This document shows positions 43,056 through 52,246 of a DNA stretch of 64,000 nt, piece after piece. The position numbers were made by a program, and so were the translations under genes. Positions within the stretch are counted from its first letter, which is position 1, and each line of letters starts with the position of its first letter. This DNA is from Austwickia sp. TVS 96-490-7B (GTDB taxonomy: Bacteria; Actinomycetota; Actinomycetes; Actinomycetales; Dermatophilaceae), in assembly GCF_019331795.1 (NCBI RefSeq), contig NZ_JAHPZL010000001.1:1-64000 (forward strand). Direction: 5' to 3'. The notes beneath the pieces are model-generated. The model saw only the letters and a list, made by a program, of their open reading frames with translations. It made no database searches and was not told where the DNA came from.

Positions 43056-43958
43056 ATGTGGGTGGTGGAAGAGAACAGACCTGACGACATCGACGCTGCC
43101 GCGATCGATGCCCTCGCGGCAGCGGCAACCCGCGCCGACGGGGTCGCGCCGATCTCCGAGCAGGGACTGCTCAACGTGCACGCCAGCCCCCAGGACGGGG
43201 TGCGCCACCTGACGGCATACACCACGTCCTCAGAGGGCGACATCCCCTCGCTGGCTGGATACGCCCAGATCGACGCGCGCCCCGGTGGGGAGCCCGCAGC
43301 GGAACTCGTCGTCAACCCCGCCGTACGCCGGCAAGGGCTGGGTCACGAACTGACCACTCAGGTGCTGCAGCGGTGCCCAGCCGCTCGGATCTGGTCGCAC
43401 GGCATGCTCCCCGGCAGCCAGGAAATCGCAGACACCCACGCCCTGGTGGCAGTACGTGACCTGTGGCGGATGTCCCGACCGCTGCATGGCATTGACGACC
43501 GTGAACCCACCTGGCCGCCCGGGCACCGAGTGACGACGTACACCCCGGAAGACGGCCCCGACTGGGTTGCCCTGAACGCTCGATCGTTCGCCCACCACGG
43601 CGAGCAGGGCCGGATGAGCTTGGATGACCTGCGCACCCGAGAGCGCGAACCATGGTTTGACCCGGCAGGGTTCTTCCTGGTCCGAGACGCCGAGAATCGT
43701 GTGGTCGCCTTCCACTGGACCAAAGTCGAGGACGGCATCGGGGAGGTGTACGTCGTCGGAGTCGACCCCGACCGGCAGGGCCTGGGGCTAGGCAAAGCTG
43801 TCACCGCCGTGGGGTTGTCGCATCTGCGTGCTCGTGGCCTGGACACCGTCGAGTTGTACGTCGACGGGGACAATATCGCTGCCATCCGCACATATCAGAA
43901 GCTCGGATTTATCCGGGTGGGCCAGGATGTTCAATGGGCGGCCGCAATGCCACGATAG
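43056..43958 (+). CDS. mshD: Mycothiol synthase MshD (acetyltransferase)
   Basis: MshD acetylates Cys-GlcN-Ins with acetyl-CoA, the last step of mycothiol synthesis. The 300 residues form two GNAT domains. The N-terminal one has VNPAVRRQGLGHELTTQ; the C-terminal one has VYVVGVDPDRQGLGLGKAV and VELYVDGDNIAAIRTYQKLGF. It ends with the family-typical [15 protein letters not shown]. The final 64 bases are repeated at 46321, beyond an inserted cassette. The gene itself is intact. Confidence 0.94.
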   Translation: MWVVEENRPDDIDAAAIDALAAAATRADGVAPISEQGLLNVHASPQDGVRHLTAYTTSSEGDIPSLAGYAQIDARPGGEPAAELVVNPAVRRQGLGHELTTQVLQRCPAARIWSHGMLPGSQEIADTHALVAVRDLWRMSRPLHGIDDREPTWPPGHRVTTYTPEDGPDWVALNARSFAHHGEQGRMSLDDLRTREREPWFDPAGFFLVRDAENRVVAFHWTKVEDGIGEVYVVGVDPDRQGLGLGKAVTAVGLSHLRARGLDTVELYVDGDNIAAIRTYQKLGFIRVGQDVQWAAAMPR

Positions 43959-44003
43959 GGGTCATGGCGCGCTCGCAGAAAGCTCACCCTGCTCCTGCTG
44001 ATG
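43895..44003 (+). repeat. Direct repeat, left copy (mshD end plus ppk start)
   Basis: This 109-bp segment matches 46321-46429 with two mismatches. It contains the last 21 codons and stop of mshD, the short spacer, and the first 13 codons of ppk. At 44003 the ppk frame leaves homology and becomes meaningless, so this is an orphan ppk 5' fragment. Confidence 0.95.
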
Positions 44004-44018
44004 GGCTTGATGAATGTG

Positions 44019-45344
44019 TCAGGCTGGGCGCGGCGCAACGTTGTCCGTGCGTTCTCCGCCGTCGCTGGCCTCGCAGGGACGATGGCTTATTGCGCGGAAG
44101 GAAGGCCGGATTAGCGGCGCGAGAGTAGCGGCGAGGTAGACCGTCCCCAATGTGGTGAGGGCGGCACTCAGGCCCAGACAGCCGAGCAGCTTCGCACCGA
44201 GGAATCCCCCGAAGGGCATCAGCATCCATGCCGTAGCTGTCATGAGGGAGCTAACCCGGCTGACTGCCGAGGTCGGGGTGCGCTCAAACTGGACAGCCGA
44301 GATGATCGGGTTGAGCACGCCAGAGCCGATGCCAGCGATAGCGAGCACGGTCAGGATGACCGGCAAGTCAAGGTCCAGAGCGAAGACCAGATACCGGGGC
44401 AGTCCGGCGATGAGGTAACCCGCCGAATAGGTCGCCAGACGGGGCATCCGGGGGCCGAGTCCCGCCGCGGCCAGCGACCCGATGATCGCGGCCCCGGTCA
44501 TGGTGCCGAGGATGGTGCCGACCGTGTCTGAGCCGTATTGGTGATGCACCGCCCAGACGGGTACGAGGACAGCGATCCATGCTTGGTCGATCATGTTGGT
44601 CACGGCCGTCATCATCGCGATCGCACGCAAGACGGGCTCTCGTCGGACGAAGGACCCACCGTCTGCGAGATCCCGGACGTACGAGCGTAGCCCGGCAGCT
44701 GGGCCCTTGCTAGTCTCGGCAATGCCGGGGGCGGCGATAGACGGTCGCACGACAAGCGCCAGAAGAGCTGCCGACCCGGCAAACCCCACAGCGGTGACGA
44801 CAATCGCGCCTGGGCCTCCCATGGCGGCGATGAGCCACCCACCGCCCGCTACGGCGGCGCTACTGGCAAGCCGCTCGGTGGTGCCGGCGATGCCGGTGAC
44901 TCGCTCCATGGGCTGCTGGGCCACGTGTGCCACGTCCGGAACGAGTGCATACTTGGCGGCATCTGCGGGCCCGCGTAGTGTGCCCAAAGTTGCGGCCAAG
45001 AAGAGTAGCGTGGCGGCGCTGAGGTGCTGTGTCGCGTGCAATGCCGGGATGCAGAATGCGGTCAGTGAGCTAGCTGTATCAAGCCAGGGGGCCGCTCGAG
45101 CAGGGCCGACTCTGTCGAGGACCGGCCCGGCCAAGGCCTTCGTGACCACCATAGGGGCAAGTTGTGCCATGACAACCGCCCCTGTTTGTTCTGCTGACCC
45201 GGTGGTCGTCAAGACGAACCAGGGTATGGCGAGAGACGCGATACGGCTGCCCACCACGGACACGATGTCGGCGGCGGCCCACGCTGCAAAAACATGACGT
45301 CCACCGGGCGTGCGTGGCAGGCCGGTCGACTGCTGGAGGTCCAT
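44019..45344 (-). CDS. MFS efflux transporter
   Basis: The 441-residue membrane protein has about 12 hydrophobic helices and the MFS layout (VVGSRIASLAIPWFVLTTTGSAEQTG at the start). It is closest in feel to the MFS_3/enterobactin-exporter type of small-molecule exporters. Start MDLQQSTG follows the ArsR-type stop by one base, so both are co-translated. Its 3' end lies 15 bp from the left direct repeat. Substrate unknown; drug or siderophore export is plausible. It belongs to the inserted cassette. Confidence 0.85.
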   Translation of the reverse strand: MDLQQSTGLPRTPGGRHVFAAWAAADIVSVVGSRIASLAIPWFVLTTTGSAEQTGAVVMAQLAPMVVTKALAGPVLDRVGPARAAPWLDTASSLTAFCIPALHATQHLSAATLLFLAATLGTLRGPADAAKYALVPDVAHVAQQPMERVTGIAGTTERLASSAAVAGGGWLIAAMGGPGAIVVTAVGFAGSAALLALVVRPSIAAPGIAETSKGPAAGLRSYVRDLADGGSFVRREPVLRAIAMMTAVTNMIDQAWIAVLVPVWAVHHQYGSDTVGTILGTMTGAAIIGSLAAAGLGPRMPRLATYSAGYLIAGLPRYLVFALDLDLPVILTVLAIAGIGSGVLNPIISAVQFERTPTSAVSRVSSLMTATAWMLMPFGGFLGAKLLGCLGLSAALTTLGTVYLAATLAPLIRPSFRAISHRPCEASDGGERTDNVAPRPA

Positions 45345-45345
45345 C

Positions 45346-45978
45346 TCAGTCACCTCGGACGGCGTCACCAGCGGACCTGGTCGGGTCATCGGCGTCCGTG
45401 CGGTATGGGATGCGGCCGGGGCGCGGAAACACGTGGAACTGAAACATGACCTGCTCAATACCGTCCCCGGAGGCTGCACCGTTCTCGGGTTCCTCCTCGG
45501 CAGCGTGCATCGCATCGGTGAGCAAATCCGAAATCTGGATCACGAGCTCTCGAGCCTGCTTCGAGGAGAGTCGCATCAACCAGTCGCTATGCGTCGATGC
45601 GCGCTTCCACGCGTCAGGCAGCTCATCAAATTCCTCGGCCCCCTGCTGCAGGGTCTGCGTGTGACGGATGACAACCGACTGCAAGAAGGCGCCCGCTGCT
45701 GGCGACGTGTTGTCCTCGAGCCGGGTGGAGCGGTGGGCCGCCCGCCACCAGCGCTCCCGACCGGTCCCCAACTCTGGCGCTTCCGTGACATACCCGTGTG
45801 AGGCGAGTTGGCGCAGGTGATAGCTCGTCGCTCCGGTATTGAGGCCCAGCTGGCCCGCCAGCATCGTGGCGGTCTGCGGGCCGTCGCTACGAAGGAGCCC
45901 GAGCATCTTCAACCGGGTGGGGTGGGCAAGCCCCCTTAGTTGCTCGGGGGTCGGGGCATGTCCACTGGACGACTCCAT
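45346..45978 (-). CDS. ArsR-type helix-turn-helix regulator of the MFS gene
   Basis: The 210-residue protein has an N-terminal winged helix (LRGLAHPTRLKMLGLLRSDGPQTATMLAGQ; LNTGATSYHLRQLASHGYV) and a longer helical C-terminal region. The arrangement fits ArsR/HTH_20 proteins that control efflux pumps. No metal-binding Cys set is visible, so it probably senses an organic ligand. Start MESSSGHAP; the frame upstream crosses the operators. Two palindromes lie 26-52 bp upstream, indicating autoregulation. Confidence 0.87.
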   Translation of the reverse strand: MESSSGHAPTPEQLRGLAHPTRLKMLGLLRSDGPQTATMLAGQLGLNTGATSYHLRQLASHGYVTEAPELGTGRERWWRAAHRSTRLEDNTSPAAGAFLQSVVIRHTQTLQQGAEEFDELPDAWKRASTHSDWLMRLSSKQARELVIQISDLLTDAMHAAEEEPENGAASGDGIEQVMFQFHVFPRPGRIPYRTDADDPTRSAGDAVRGD

Positions 45979-46003
45979 GGCGCCACGATACCGCTTGCAG
46001 AGA

Positions 46004-46019
46004 TTTGTTTGCAAACAAA
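46004..46019. promoter_or_regulatory. Operator palindrome for the ArsR-type regulator, site 1
   Basis: TTTGTTTGCAAACAAA is a perfect 16-bp palindrome ending 41 bp upstream of the regulator start. It shares the core GTTTGCAAAC with site 2. Confidence 0.75.
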
Positions 46020-46020
46020 G

Positions 46021-46030
46021 GTTTGCAAAC
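46021..46030. promoter_or_regulatory. Operator palindrome for the ArsR-type regulator, site 2
   Basis: GTTTGCAAAC is a perfect 10-bp palindrome whose centre lies 14 bp from that of site 1. The identical core makes a paired operator likely. Confidence 0.7.
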
Positions 46031-46320
46031 ATGCCTGACTCGCCCCCCGAGGTCACCTCGTCTTGAAGGCCGTCGATCGAGACCATTCCTGCACTCGAGC
46101 ACAACCGCCGCACGCGTCGATGCGATCCGACTCGCTGATGAGGCACTTTGCCAGACATGCGGCGCTCGGCGAGGCAAACCAGAGACACGGCAGCTCACAG
46201 CGAGGCGACCACCGCGCCTACCGTGTCATCAACGGTGGGCAGCCAGGCCCGCGGACACGACGTACTGATCCCCAACCCATCTCAACTCAAGCAATCGGAT
46301 CTTGACCATCACAACCCCGG
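46031..46320. other. Non-coding right part of the inserted cassette
   Basis: Between the operators and the right direct repeat there are about 290 bp in which I see no supportable gene, transposase remnant or terminal inverted repeat. It may hold the promoter that now serves ppk. Confidence 0.4.
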
Positions 46321-46429
46321 TCAGAAGCTCGGATTTATCCGGGTGGGCCAGGATGTTCAATGGGCGGCCACAATGCCACGATAGGGGTCATGGCGCGCTC
46401 GCAGAAAGCTCACCCTGCTCCTGCCGATG
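46321..46429 (+). repeat. Direct repeat, right copy (mshD end plus ppk start)
   Basis: This is the counterpart of 43895-44003. Its mshD part is an orphan tail with no upstream gene; its ppk part leads into the intact ppk. One of the two differences would change Ala to Thr in the mshD frame. Confidence 0.95.
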
Positions 46430-48702
46430 AAGCCACTTTGGCTCCGACGGCGATCTCCAGTGCGGTACCTGATCCTTGTGAGGGACAAGAAACCTCGCAT
46501 GTGGAGACCGCATTAACCGCAGCTCCGGTGCCGCCCCGGCCGCGGGGCGCCAATGGGCGTTTTGTGCGTTTGCCCGAGCAGGAGCGCCAATCCGGTGAGG
46601 ATGGGGCGCTGCCGGACGAACGTTTCCTGGATCGGGAGATCTCGTGGTTGCAGTTCAACGAGCGGGTGTTGCAGCTGGCAATGGATCCCGACTTGTATTT
46701 GCTGGAGCGGGCCCGGTTCTTGTCGATTTTTGCCAGCAACCTGGACGAGTTCTTCATGGTGCGGGTCGCTGGGCTGAAACGCCGGATTGCCACTGGGTTG
46801 GCGGTGCGTTCGGCGTCAGGTTTGGAGCCGCGGGAGATGCTTGATCGGATCCTGGTGGGGGCGCGGAAACTGTCGGAGACCCAGGCGCGGGTGTTCGCCG
46901 AGGAGATACAGCCGGCGCTGGCCGAGGAGGGCATTGTCCTGGGCCGGTGGATCGACGTGTCCGATGAGGAGCGGGCGTCGTTGTCGGCGTGGTTCGAGTC
47001 CCAGGTCTTCCCGGTGTTGACGCCGCTAGCGGTGGATCCAGCGCATCCGTTCCCTTACATCTCTGGGTTGTCGCTGAACCTGGCGGTGACGTTGACAGAC
47101 CCCAAGACGGGTAGTGAACATTTCGCCCGGGTGAAGGTGCCGCCGTTGTTGCCACGGCTGGTGCGGGTGGAGTCTCAAGACGGTCAGGAGGATCTGTACG
47201 GCGCCCGGTTTGTGGCGTTGGAGGAGATCATCGCGGCGCACTTGGATTTGTTGTTCCCAGGGATGAACGTGCAGGAGCATTTCACGTTTCGGGTGACACG
47301 CAACGAGGATTTGGAGGTGGAGGAAGACGACGCGGAGAACTTGCTGACAGCCTTAGAGCGAGAGTTGATCCGTCGTCGGTTTGGCCCGCCGGTGCGCTTG
47401 GAAGTCGACACTGACATCGACGATCACGTGTTGCACATGTTGACGCGCGAGATGCAGATCGGGCCGAAGGAAGTCTTCCGGTTGCCATCGCCGTTGGATT
47501 TGCGGTGCTTGGGGGATGTCGCAGATCTGGATCGGACCGAGTTGAAGTATCCAGGGTTCGTGCCGCGGACCCATCCGGATCTTGCCCGGGTCGAGTCCAG
47601 CAAGGCTGCCAACATCATGGCGGCGGTGCGAGCCAAAGATGTGTTGGTACAGCATCCGTACGACAGTTTTTCCACGTCAGTGCAGGCCTTTGTGGAGCAG
47701 GCCGCTGCCGATCCGAAGGTGCTGGCCATCAAACAGACGTTGTACCGCACTAGTGGTGACTCTCCGATCGTGGATGCGCTAATCGATGCTGCTGAGTCCG
47801 GCAAACAGGTGTTGGCGGTCGTGGAGATCAAGGCCCGTTTTGATGAGCAAAACAACATTGAGTGGGCTCGCAAGCTCGAACACGCCGGGGTTCATGTGGT
47901 GTATGGCGTGGTGGGTTTGAAAACGCATTGCAAGCTGTCCTTGGTGGTGCGTCAAGAAAGTGATGGTCTTCGCCGGTACTGCCATGTCGGGACCGGTAAT
48001 TACCATCCGAAGACTGCACGGTTATATGAGGATTTCGGGTTGTTCACCTGCGCACCAGACGTGGGCGAGGACCTGACCCGCCTGTTTAACCAGCTGTCGG
48101 GGTGGGCACCGCGCAGTAGGTTTTCCCGACTACTGGTAGCGCCGAGGTCATTGCGGTCTGGTTTGCTGGAGAAAATTGAAGAGCAGATCGCTCGGGCGGG
48201 AGCTGGCAAGAGCGCCTACATCGGGCTGAAGGTCAATTCGATCGTCGATGAGCGGATCATCGACGCGTTGTACCGTGCTTCGCAGGCCGGGGTGGATGTG
48301 GAGGTGTTGGTCCGAGGGATCTGCGCCTTGCGTCCCGGCATCCCGGGCTTGTCTGAACGGATTCGGGTGCGGTCGGTGCTGGGTCGGTTCCTGGAGCACA
48401 GTCGGATATTTGCGTTCGGCCGTCAGGGCCGGGACGGAGTGTTTCTCGGCAGCGCCGACATGATGCATCGCAATCTGGACCGGCGGGTGGAGGCGTTAGT
48501 AGAGGTGCGCGATCCAGGCCATGTGGAGCAGCTGGTATGGGTCATCGCGACGGGGATGAGCGATGAGATCTCCAGTTGGCATCTGGACGGTTCCGGACGA
48601 TGGACGCGTCGGCATCGGGACGCGCAGGGGGCACCGTTGACGGATCTGCAGTCTGTGCTGATCGAGGAGCACTCACATCGTCGTCAGCAACGGACCCGGT
48701 AA
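46390..48702 (+). CDS. ppk: Polyphosphate kinase 1
   Basis: Ppk reversibly builds inorganic polyphosphate from ATP. The 770-residue protein has an N-terminal extension of about 75 residues, then the PPK domains: [44 protein letters not shown], and the catalytic region [12 protein letters not shown] and [19 protein letters not shown], which holds the phosphorylated His. It ends at [16 protein letters not shown] plus about 85 residues. The ATG at 46390 lies in the right copy of the direct repeat. Upstream promoter DNA has been replaced by the ArsR-MFS cassette. A strong hairpin follows. Confidence 0.95.
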   Translation: MARSQKAHPAPADEATLAPTAISSAVPDPCEGQETSHVETALTAAPVPPRPRGANGRFVRLPEQERQSGEDGALPDERFLDREISWLQFNERVLQLAMDPDLYLLERARFLSIFASNLDEFFMVRVAGLKRRIATGLAVRSASGLEPREMLDRILVGARKLSETQARVFAEEIQPALAEEGIVLGRWIDVSDEERASLSAWFESQVFPVLTPLAVDPAHPFPYISGLSLNLAVTLTDPKTGSEHFARVKVPPLLPRLVRVESQDGQEDLYGARFVALEEIIAAHLDLLFPGMNVQEHFTFRVTRNEDLEVEEDDAENLLTALERELIRRRFGPPVRLEVDTDIDDHVLHMLTREMQIGPKEVFRLPSPLDLRCLGDVADLDRTELKYPGFVPRTHPDLARVESSKAANIMAAVRAKDVLVQHPYDSFSTSVQAFVEQAAADPKVLAIKQTLYRTSGDSPIVDALIDAAESGKQVLAVVEIKARFDEQNNIEWARKLEHAGVHVVYGVVGLKTHCKLSLVVRQESDGLRRYCHVGTGNYHPKTARLYEDFGLFTCAPDVGEDLTRLFNQLSGWAPRSRFSRLLVAPRSLRSGLLEKIEEQIARAGAGKSAYIGLKVNSIVDERIIDALYRASQAGVDVEVLVRGICALRPGIPGLSERIRVRSVLGRFLEHSRIFAFGRQGRDGVFLGSADMMHRNLDRRVEALVEVRDPGHVEQLVWVIATGMSDEISSWHLDGSGRWTRRHRDAQGAPLTDLQSVLIEEHSHRRQQRTR

Positions 48703-48742
48703 CACGAGCTTGATCCTGCCCTCCTGGCCGTTGGGGAGGTAC

Positions 48743-48781
48743 GGCGAGGGCGCGACACCTAGGTGGTACCGCGCCCTTGCC
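48743..48781. terminator. Bidirectional terminator between ppk and protease gene
   Basis: A 12-bp stem (48743-48754 with 48770-48781, one G-U pair) lies between convergent genes, 40 bp after the ppk stop and 36 bp after the protease stop on the other strand. Confidence 0.75.
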
Positions 48782-48817
48782 GGATATAGTGCCGCAGCGG
48801 CGGCTTAGAGGGGATAG

Positions 48818-49660
48818 TCAGGAGCGGCGTACGCCCTCACCCGCGCCGAACAGCTGACAGCCTTCCATGTTGAGGTCAAACCGGCCACGGTCGAAGCAGG
48901 TCGTCACAGTGTAGGTCTGGGTGCCATAGCCCTGACGATGACGGACGGTGATCTCACCGTTTTCATCGACCTCGCACGGGTTATTCATCGTGCACTGCTC
49001 GCCATCCTCGTTCATCGTGTTGTTGATCGCGATGACGGTGCCTGTGCGGGCATCCACGACCGGCGATCCGCTGGTCCCGGGCTTGGTGTCACACCCGGAT
49101 GAGCTGTAACGCACGGCGTCAGTCCACTCGTAACCGGCTTCCCGCAGGGTCGGCACGAAGCCGTTGATCTTGCAGGTGTAGTTCTTGCGCCAGTAGCCGG
49201 ACGGGATCTTGATGGCCGTCCCGTCGGCGGGATGGGCCGTGCTGATCGGGCGAGCGTTGATCCCGCTGCGCTTGAGCTGGGCGTAGGTCTTAGTGGACCG
49301 GTAGAGACTGACATCGTTGCCGGTCATGGTGGCGTAGACGATCCGGTCGAGGTCCATGCGGGCGACTCGTTCGCCCGTGTCGCCAGCCAGGATAGAGACG
49401 GTCTGGGTCACCGGCTCGTCGAGGATGAAGGTCCCCGGTTCTGGCATCCCAGCTTTGCGGCAGTGGCCGTTACTGAGAACCAAGGCACGGTCCTGATCTG
49501 AGGCGCCGGGGAAACGCACGATCGAACCAGAACAATTACCCATGTTGATGGTGGCGTCGAAGTCTTTGAAGGTGGGGGCAGCATCTGCTGCCGGCATTCC
49601 TGCCAGTCCGATCCCACAGGCCATGGTCAATGCCAGGAAGGGGCGGGTGATCTTCTTCAT
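48818..49660 (-). CDS. Secreted trypsin-like serine protease
   Basis: The 280-residue protein has a signal peptide (about 1-27, ADA-AP). The S1-type features seen are VLSNGHC (catalytic His, with GHC in place of the usual AHC), the nucleophile GTSGSPVVD near residue 199 and Cys residues for disulphides. The catalytic Asp is probably in NDVSLYRS. The acidic, Cys-containing C-terminus (CTMNNPCEVDENG) is unusual. It is probably an extracellular protease of narrow specificity; a substrate cannot be inferred. An AT-rich promoter region precedes it. Confidence 0.82.
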   Translation of the reverse strand: MKKITRPFLALTMACGIGLAGMPAADAAPTFKDFDATINMGNCSGSIVRFPGASDQDRALVLSNGHCRKAGMPEPGTFILDEPVTQTVSILAGDTGERVARMDLDRIVYATMTGNDVSLYRSTKTYAQLKRSGINARPISTAHPADGTAIKIPSGYWRKNYTCKINGFVPTLREAGYEWTDAVRYSSSGCDTKPGTSGSPVVDARTGTVIAINNTMNEDGEQCTMNNPCEVDENGEITVRHRQGYGTQTYTVTTCFDRGRFDLNMEGCQLFGAGEGVRRS

Positions 49661-50009
49661 GAACAGTCTCCTTCGACTGGGGAGGTCGCTGCAGTGTCAT
49701 GACGACATGGCGATCGGGGCAGGCAGAAGCCCAGGAACGATCACCACTGGCGGTGATCCGTGACAGGGATGCGGATCGCCCTCAATGTAGCCCCGCAGTT
49801 GATCGAAAAACCGTGTAAGAGAATTCAATTCATGGCAAAAAATAGGTATCTGGAAGATGGAGGGTCGAGGGCGAGGGCGCCTGCGTGGACCACTGAGATC
49901 GCGCCATCCGACACGCCTGGGTATACCCCCGGGTTGGGCGCCTGGCGGTTTCACCCGTTACCGTGGTGATGCGCCGGGCCGCGGTAGCCCCGGGTCCCAA
50001 CATACGCCG
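49661..50009. other. Intergenic region with protease promoter
   Basis: About 350 bp without a supportable gene. 49790-49850 is noticeably AT-rich compared with its surroundings and probably contains the protease promoter on the minus strand. Short open frames on both strands here lack ribosome sites and protein-like composition. Confidence 0.4.
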
Positions 50010-50318
50010 CTACGAGCGGCCGCGCGCCGAGAGGCGCTCCCGGTCCGGCGCCTCAATCTCCGGGGCGAGCACACAGCCAGAGACCCGATGCCCCACCAGA
50101 TCCCGCACCGCGCGATGCCGAGATCGCCGAGCCGGACCAACCCACCCACAGTGGGCACATCGGCCATGGGCAAACGATCCTCGGTCAATGCAACACACCA
50201 GGGCGTCGAGCATGACCTCGTTGTGGAAGGAGACCCGTGCTGGATGAGGACCACCCCTGTCATCACACACGGGTCGCATCACCTTCCTCTTGACGCTGAA
50301 CACAGGCCTGAAGGCCAT
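50010..50318 (-). CDS. Small Cys-containing protein, unknown
   Basis: The 102-residue basic protein starts MAFRPVFSVKRKV, with GGGAGG four bases upstream of the ATG, a convincing ribosome site. It contains two close Cys residues (ALVCCIDRG) and a CAHCGWVGPARRSR motif followed by His, resembling small actinobacterial proteins that carry a CxxCGW(R/S)GP zinc-ribbon-like unit. Function is unknown. It is a single gene upstream of nothing obvious and downstream of the pst operon. Confidence 0.55.
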   Translation of the reverse strand: MAFRPVFSVKRKVMRPVCDDRGGPHPARVSFHNEVMLDALVCCIDRGSFAHGRCAHCGWVGPARRSRHRAVRDLVGHRVSGCVLAPEIEAPDRERLSARGRS

Positions 50319-50461
50319 GTGACCTCCCGAAACTCGCGGAGAGGACGACCACGGTGGCTTCATCATGGCACGGGGTTGCTGCCGCACCGGGAGATACCGG
50401 ACGACTACTTCATCCCATGAAGCAGCCGGATGCCCCGGCCGCCGCAGCGTCTCCGCACGGC

Positions 50462-51238
50462 TCAGCCGAAACGACCGGAGATGTAGTCCTCGGTAGCTCG
50501 CTGGGTCGGGTTGCTGAAGATCTTGTGGGTGTCACCAATCTCAATTAATCGGCCCGGTTGACCGGTCGCCGCGAGGTTGAAAAACGCCGTACGGTCACTG
50601 ACCCGAGCTGCCTGCTGCATGTTGTGAGTGACGATGACGATGGTGTAACGCTCTTTGATCTCGTTGATCAGGTCCTCGATGGCCAACGTCGAGATCGGGT
50701 CGAGCGCGGAGCATGGCTCGTCCATCAGCAGCACCTCGGGAGAGACGGCAATAGCGCGTGCAATGCACAGCCGTTGCTGCTGTCCACCGGAGAGTCCGGC
50801 ACCAGGACGGTCGAGGCGATCCTTCACCTCGTTCCACAGGTTCGCGCCGCGCAGCGATTTTTCCACGACCTCAGCTAACAGCTTGCGATGGCGCACTCCG
50901 TTGAGGCGGAGTCCAGCGGCGACGTTGTCGAAGATCGACATCGTCGGGAAGGGGTTGGGTCGCTGGAAAACCATCCCGACGGTACGTCGTACCGCCACGG
51001 GATCGACGTCTGGAGCGTAGAGGTCCTTGCCATCCAAGGTGATCTCCCCTTCGACCCGACCACCGGGAATCACTTCGTGCAACCGGTTGAGGGTGCGCAG
51101 CATCGTGGACTTGCCACATCCGGACGGACCGATGAACGCGGTGACCGACCGGGGCTCAATCGTCATGGTGACGCCCTCCACCGCGGTGAAACTGCCGTAG
51201 AACACGGAAACGTCGTTCACGTCGATGCGCTTGGCCAT
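50462..51238 (-). CDS. pstB: Phosphate ABC transporter ATPase PstB
   Basis: The 258-residue ATPase has Walker [28 protein letters not shown] (PstB-typical Q-loop), signature [14 protein letters not shown], Walker [14 protein letters not shown] and the switch His in [12 protein letters not shown]. It powers phosphate import by PstC-PstA and takes part in signalling through PhoU. It is the last gene of pstSCAB, 99 bp after pstA. The start [10 protein letters not shown] fits the family; the longer frame upstream does not. Confidence 0.95.
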   Translation of the reverse strand: MAKRIDVNDVSVFYGSFTAVEGVTMTIEPRSVTAFIGPSGCGKSTMLRTLNRLHEVIPGGRVEGEITLDGKDLYAPDVDPVAVRRTVGMVFQRPNPFPTMSIFDNVAAGLRLNGVRHRKLLAEVVEKSLRGANLWNEVKDRLDRPGAGLSGGQQQRLCIARAIAVSPEVLLMDEPCSALDPISTLAIEDLINEIKERYTIVIVTHNMQQAARVSDRTAFFNLAATGQPGRLIEIGDTHKIFSNPTQRATEDYISGRFG

Positions 51239-51337
51239 GGGTTCCTCAGTTAATCGTGGTGACGGACGGGACGGATCTGCCGGTCCGGGGCGTGGCAGGA
51301 CTGCTGCGTACGACGGCCCCGACTGGTGCTGCAAGGC

Positions 51338-52246
51338 TCACCGTTTCACCGCGCCCCACCGACCGATAGCACGACCGATCACGTTGAGCAGCAGAATCAG
51401 CAGAATCAAGGTCAACGCAGCCGCCCACAGCCGGGCAGCGGTCGCTTCCAAGGCGATGTTCTGCCGGTCGAAGGCGATCATCGTCGGCAACGTCGCCATG
51501 TTGCCGTCAAACAGGTCCAGGTTGAAGTTCTTGGTGTACGGCCCCAAGATCAGCAGAGGCGCGGTCTCCCCCATCACTCGGGCCAGACCGAGCAGGGCAC
51601 CGGTGATGATCCCGGAGGCGGCAGTGCGCAGCACCACTCGGATCACTGTCACCCAGGTCGGCACTCCCAGGGCGTACGACGCCTCCCGCAGCTCTTGCGG
51701 GACAAGTTTGAGCATTTCCTCAGTGGAACGAGTGACCGTGGGGATCATCAACAGCACCAAAGCCAGGACCACGGCAAAACCGACCCGCCCAAAACCAAAT
51801 AGCCCCACCCACAGTGAATAGATGAAGAGGGCCGCCACGATGGATGGAACGCCGGTGAGGATGTCGACGGTGAAACTGATCACTCGCGCCAACGGTCCGC
51901 GACCGTATTCAACGAGATAAACGGCGGTCAGCACCCCGATCGGCAAAGCGATGAGGGCGGTGACTGCGCCTTGGAGCAAGGTGCCTTGCACCGCATGCCA
52001 TGCTCCGCCACCGGCGACGTCGGCCAACATGCCCCGCTGGTTTTGCGACCACCACTGCGAGGTGGCGACCACGGAGATGCCTTTGGTGAAGACCGTCCCA
52101 ATGATGGAGATCAGCGGGACCAGCGCGATCCCGAAGGCTGACCAGACCACCACGGTAGCCAGGACGTTACGGGCCCGCCGACTGCCACCCACGCCCACCC
52201 AGGCCTCACCTTGCCCTGATCCATTGCTCTTGGTGGTCGAAGTCAT
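51338..52246 (-). CDS. pstA: Phosphate ABC transporter permease PstA
   Basis: The 302-residue membrane protein has about six helices. The PstA features are GGAWHAVQGTLLQGAVTAL, TVDILTGVPSIVAALFI and the EAA-like loop PQELREASYALGVPTW. Its ATG overlaps the pstC stop by four bases, indicating coupled translation. With PstC it forms the channel of the high-affinity phosphate importer. Confidence 0.94.
   Translation of the reverse strand: MTSTTKSNGSGQGEAWVGVGGSRRARNVLATVVVWSAFGIALVPLISIIGTVFTKGISVVATSQWWSQNQRGMLADVAGGGAWHAVQGTLLQGAVTALIALPIGVLTAVYLVEYGRGPLARVISFTVDILTGVPSIVAALFIYSLWVGLFGFGRVGFAVVLALVLLMIPTVTRSTEEMLKLVPQELREASYALGVPTWVTVIRVVLRTAASGIITGALLGLARVMGETAPLLILGPYTKNFNLDLFDGNMATLPTMIAFDRQNIALEATAARLWAAALTLILLILLLNVIGRAIGRWGAVKR

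Noticed and set aside
43934-44128. Apparent small gene starting like ppk
   Set aside because: It is only the duplicated first codons of ppk (and the mshD tail in another frame) running into the MFS gene in antisense, not a gene.
43895-46429. Insertion sequence or composite transposon explanation for the ArsR-MFS cassette
   Set aside because: No transposase, no terminal inverted repeats, and the flanking duplication (109 bp) is much too long for a transposition footprint.
49857-50420. Plus-strand open frame of 187 codons opposite the small Cys protein
   Set aside because: Arg/Pro/His-rich shadow composition without a ribosome site; the minus-strand frame has both a ribosome site and a Cys motif.
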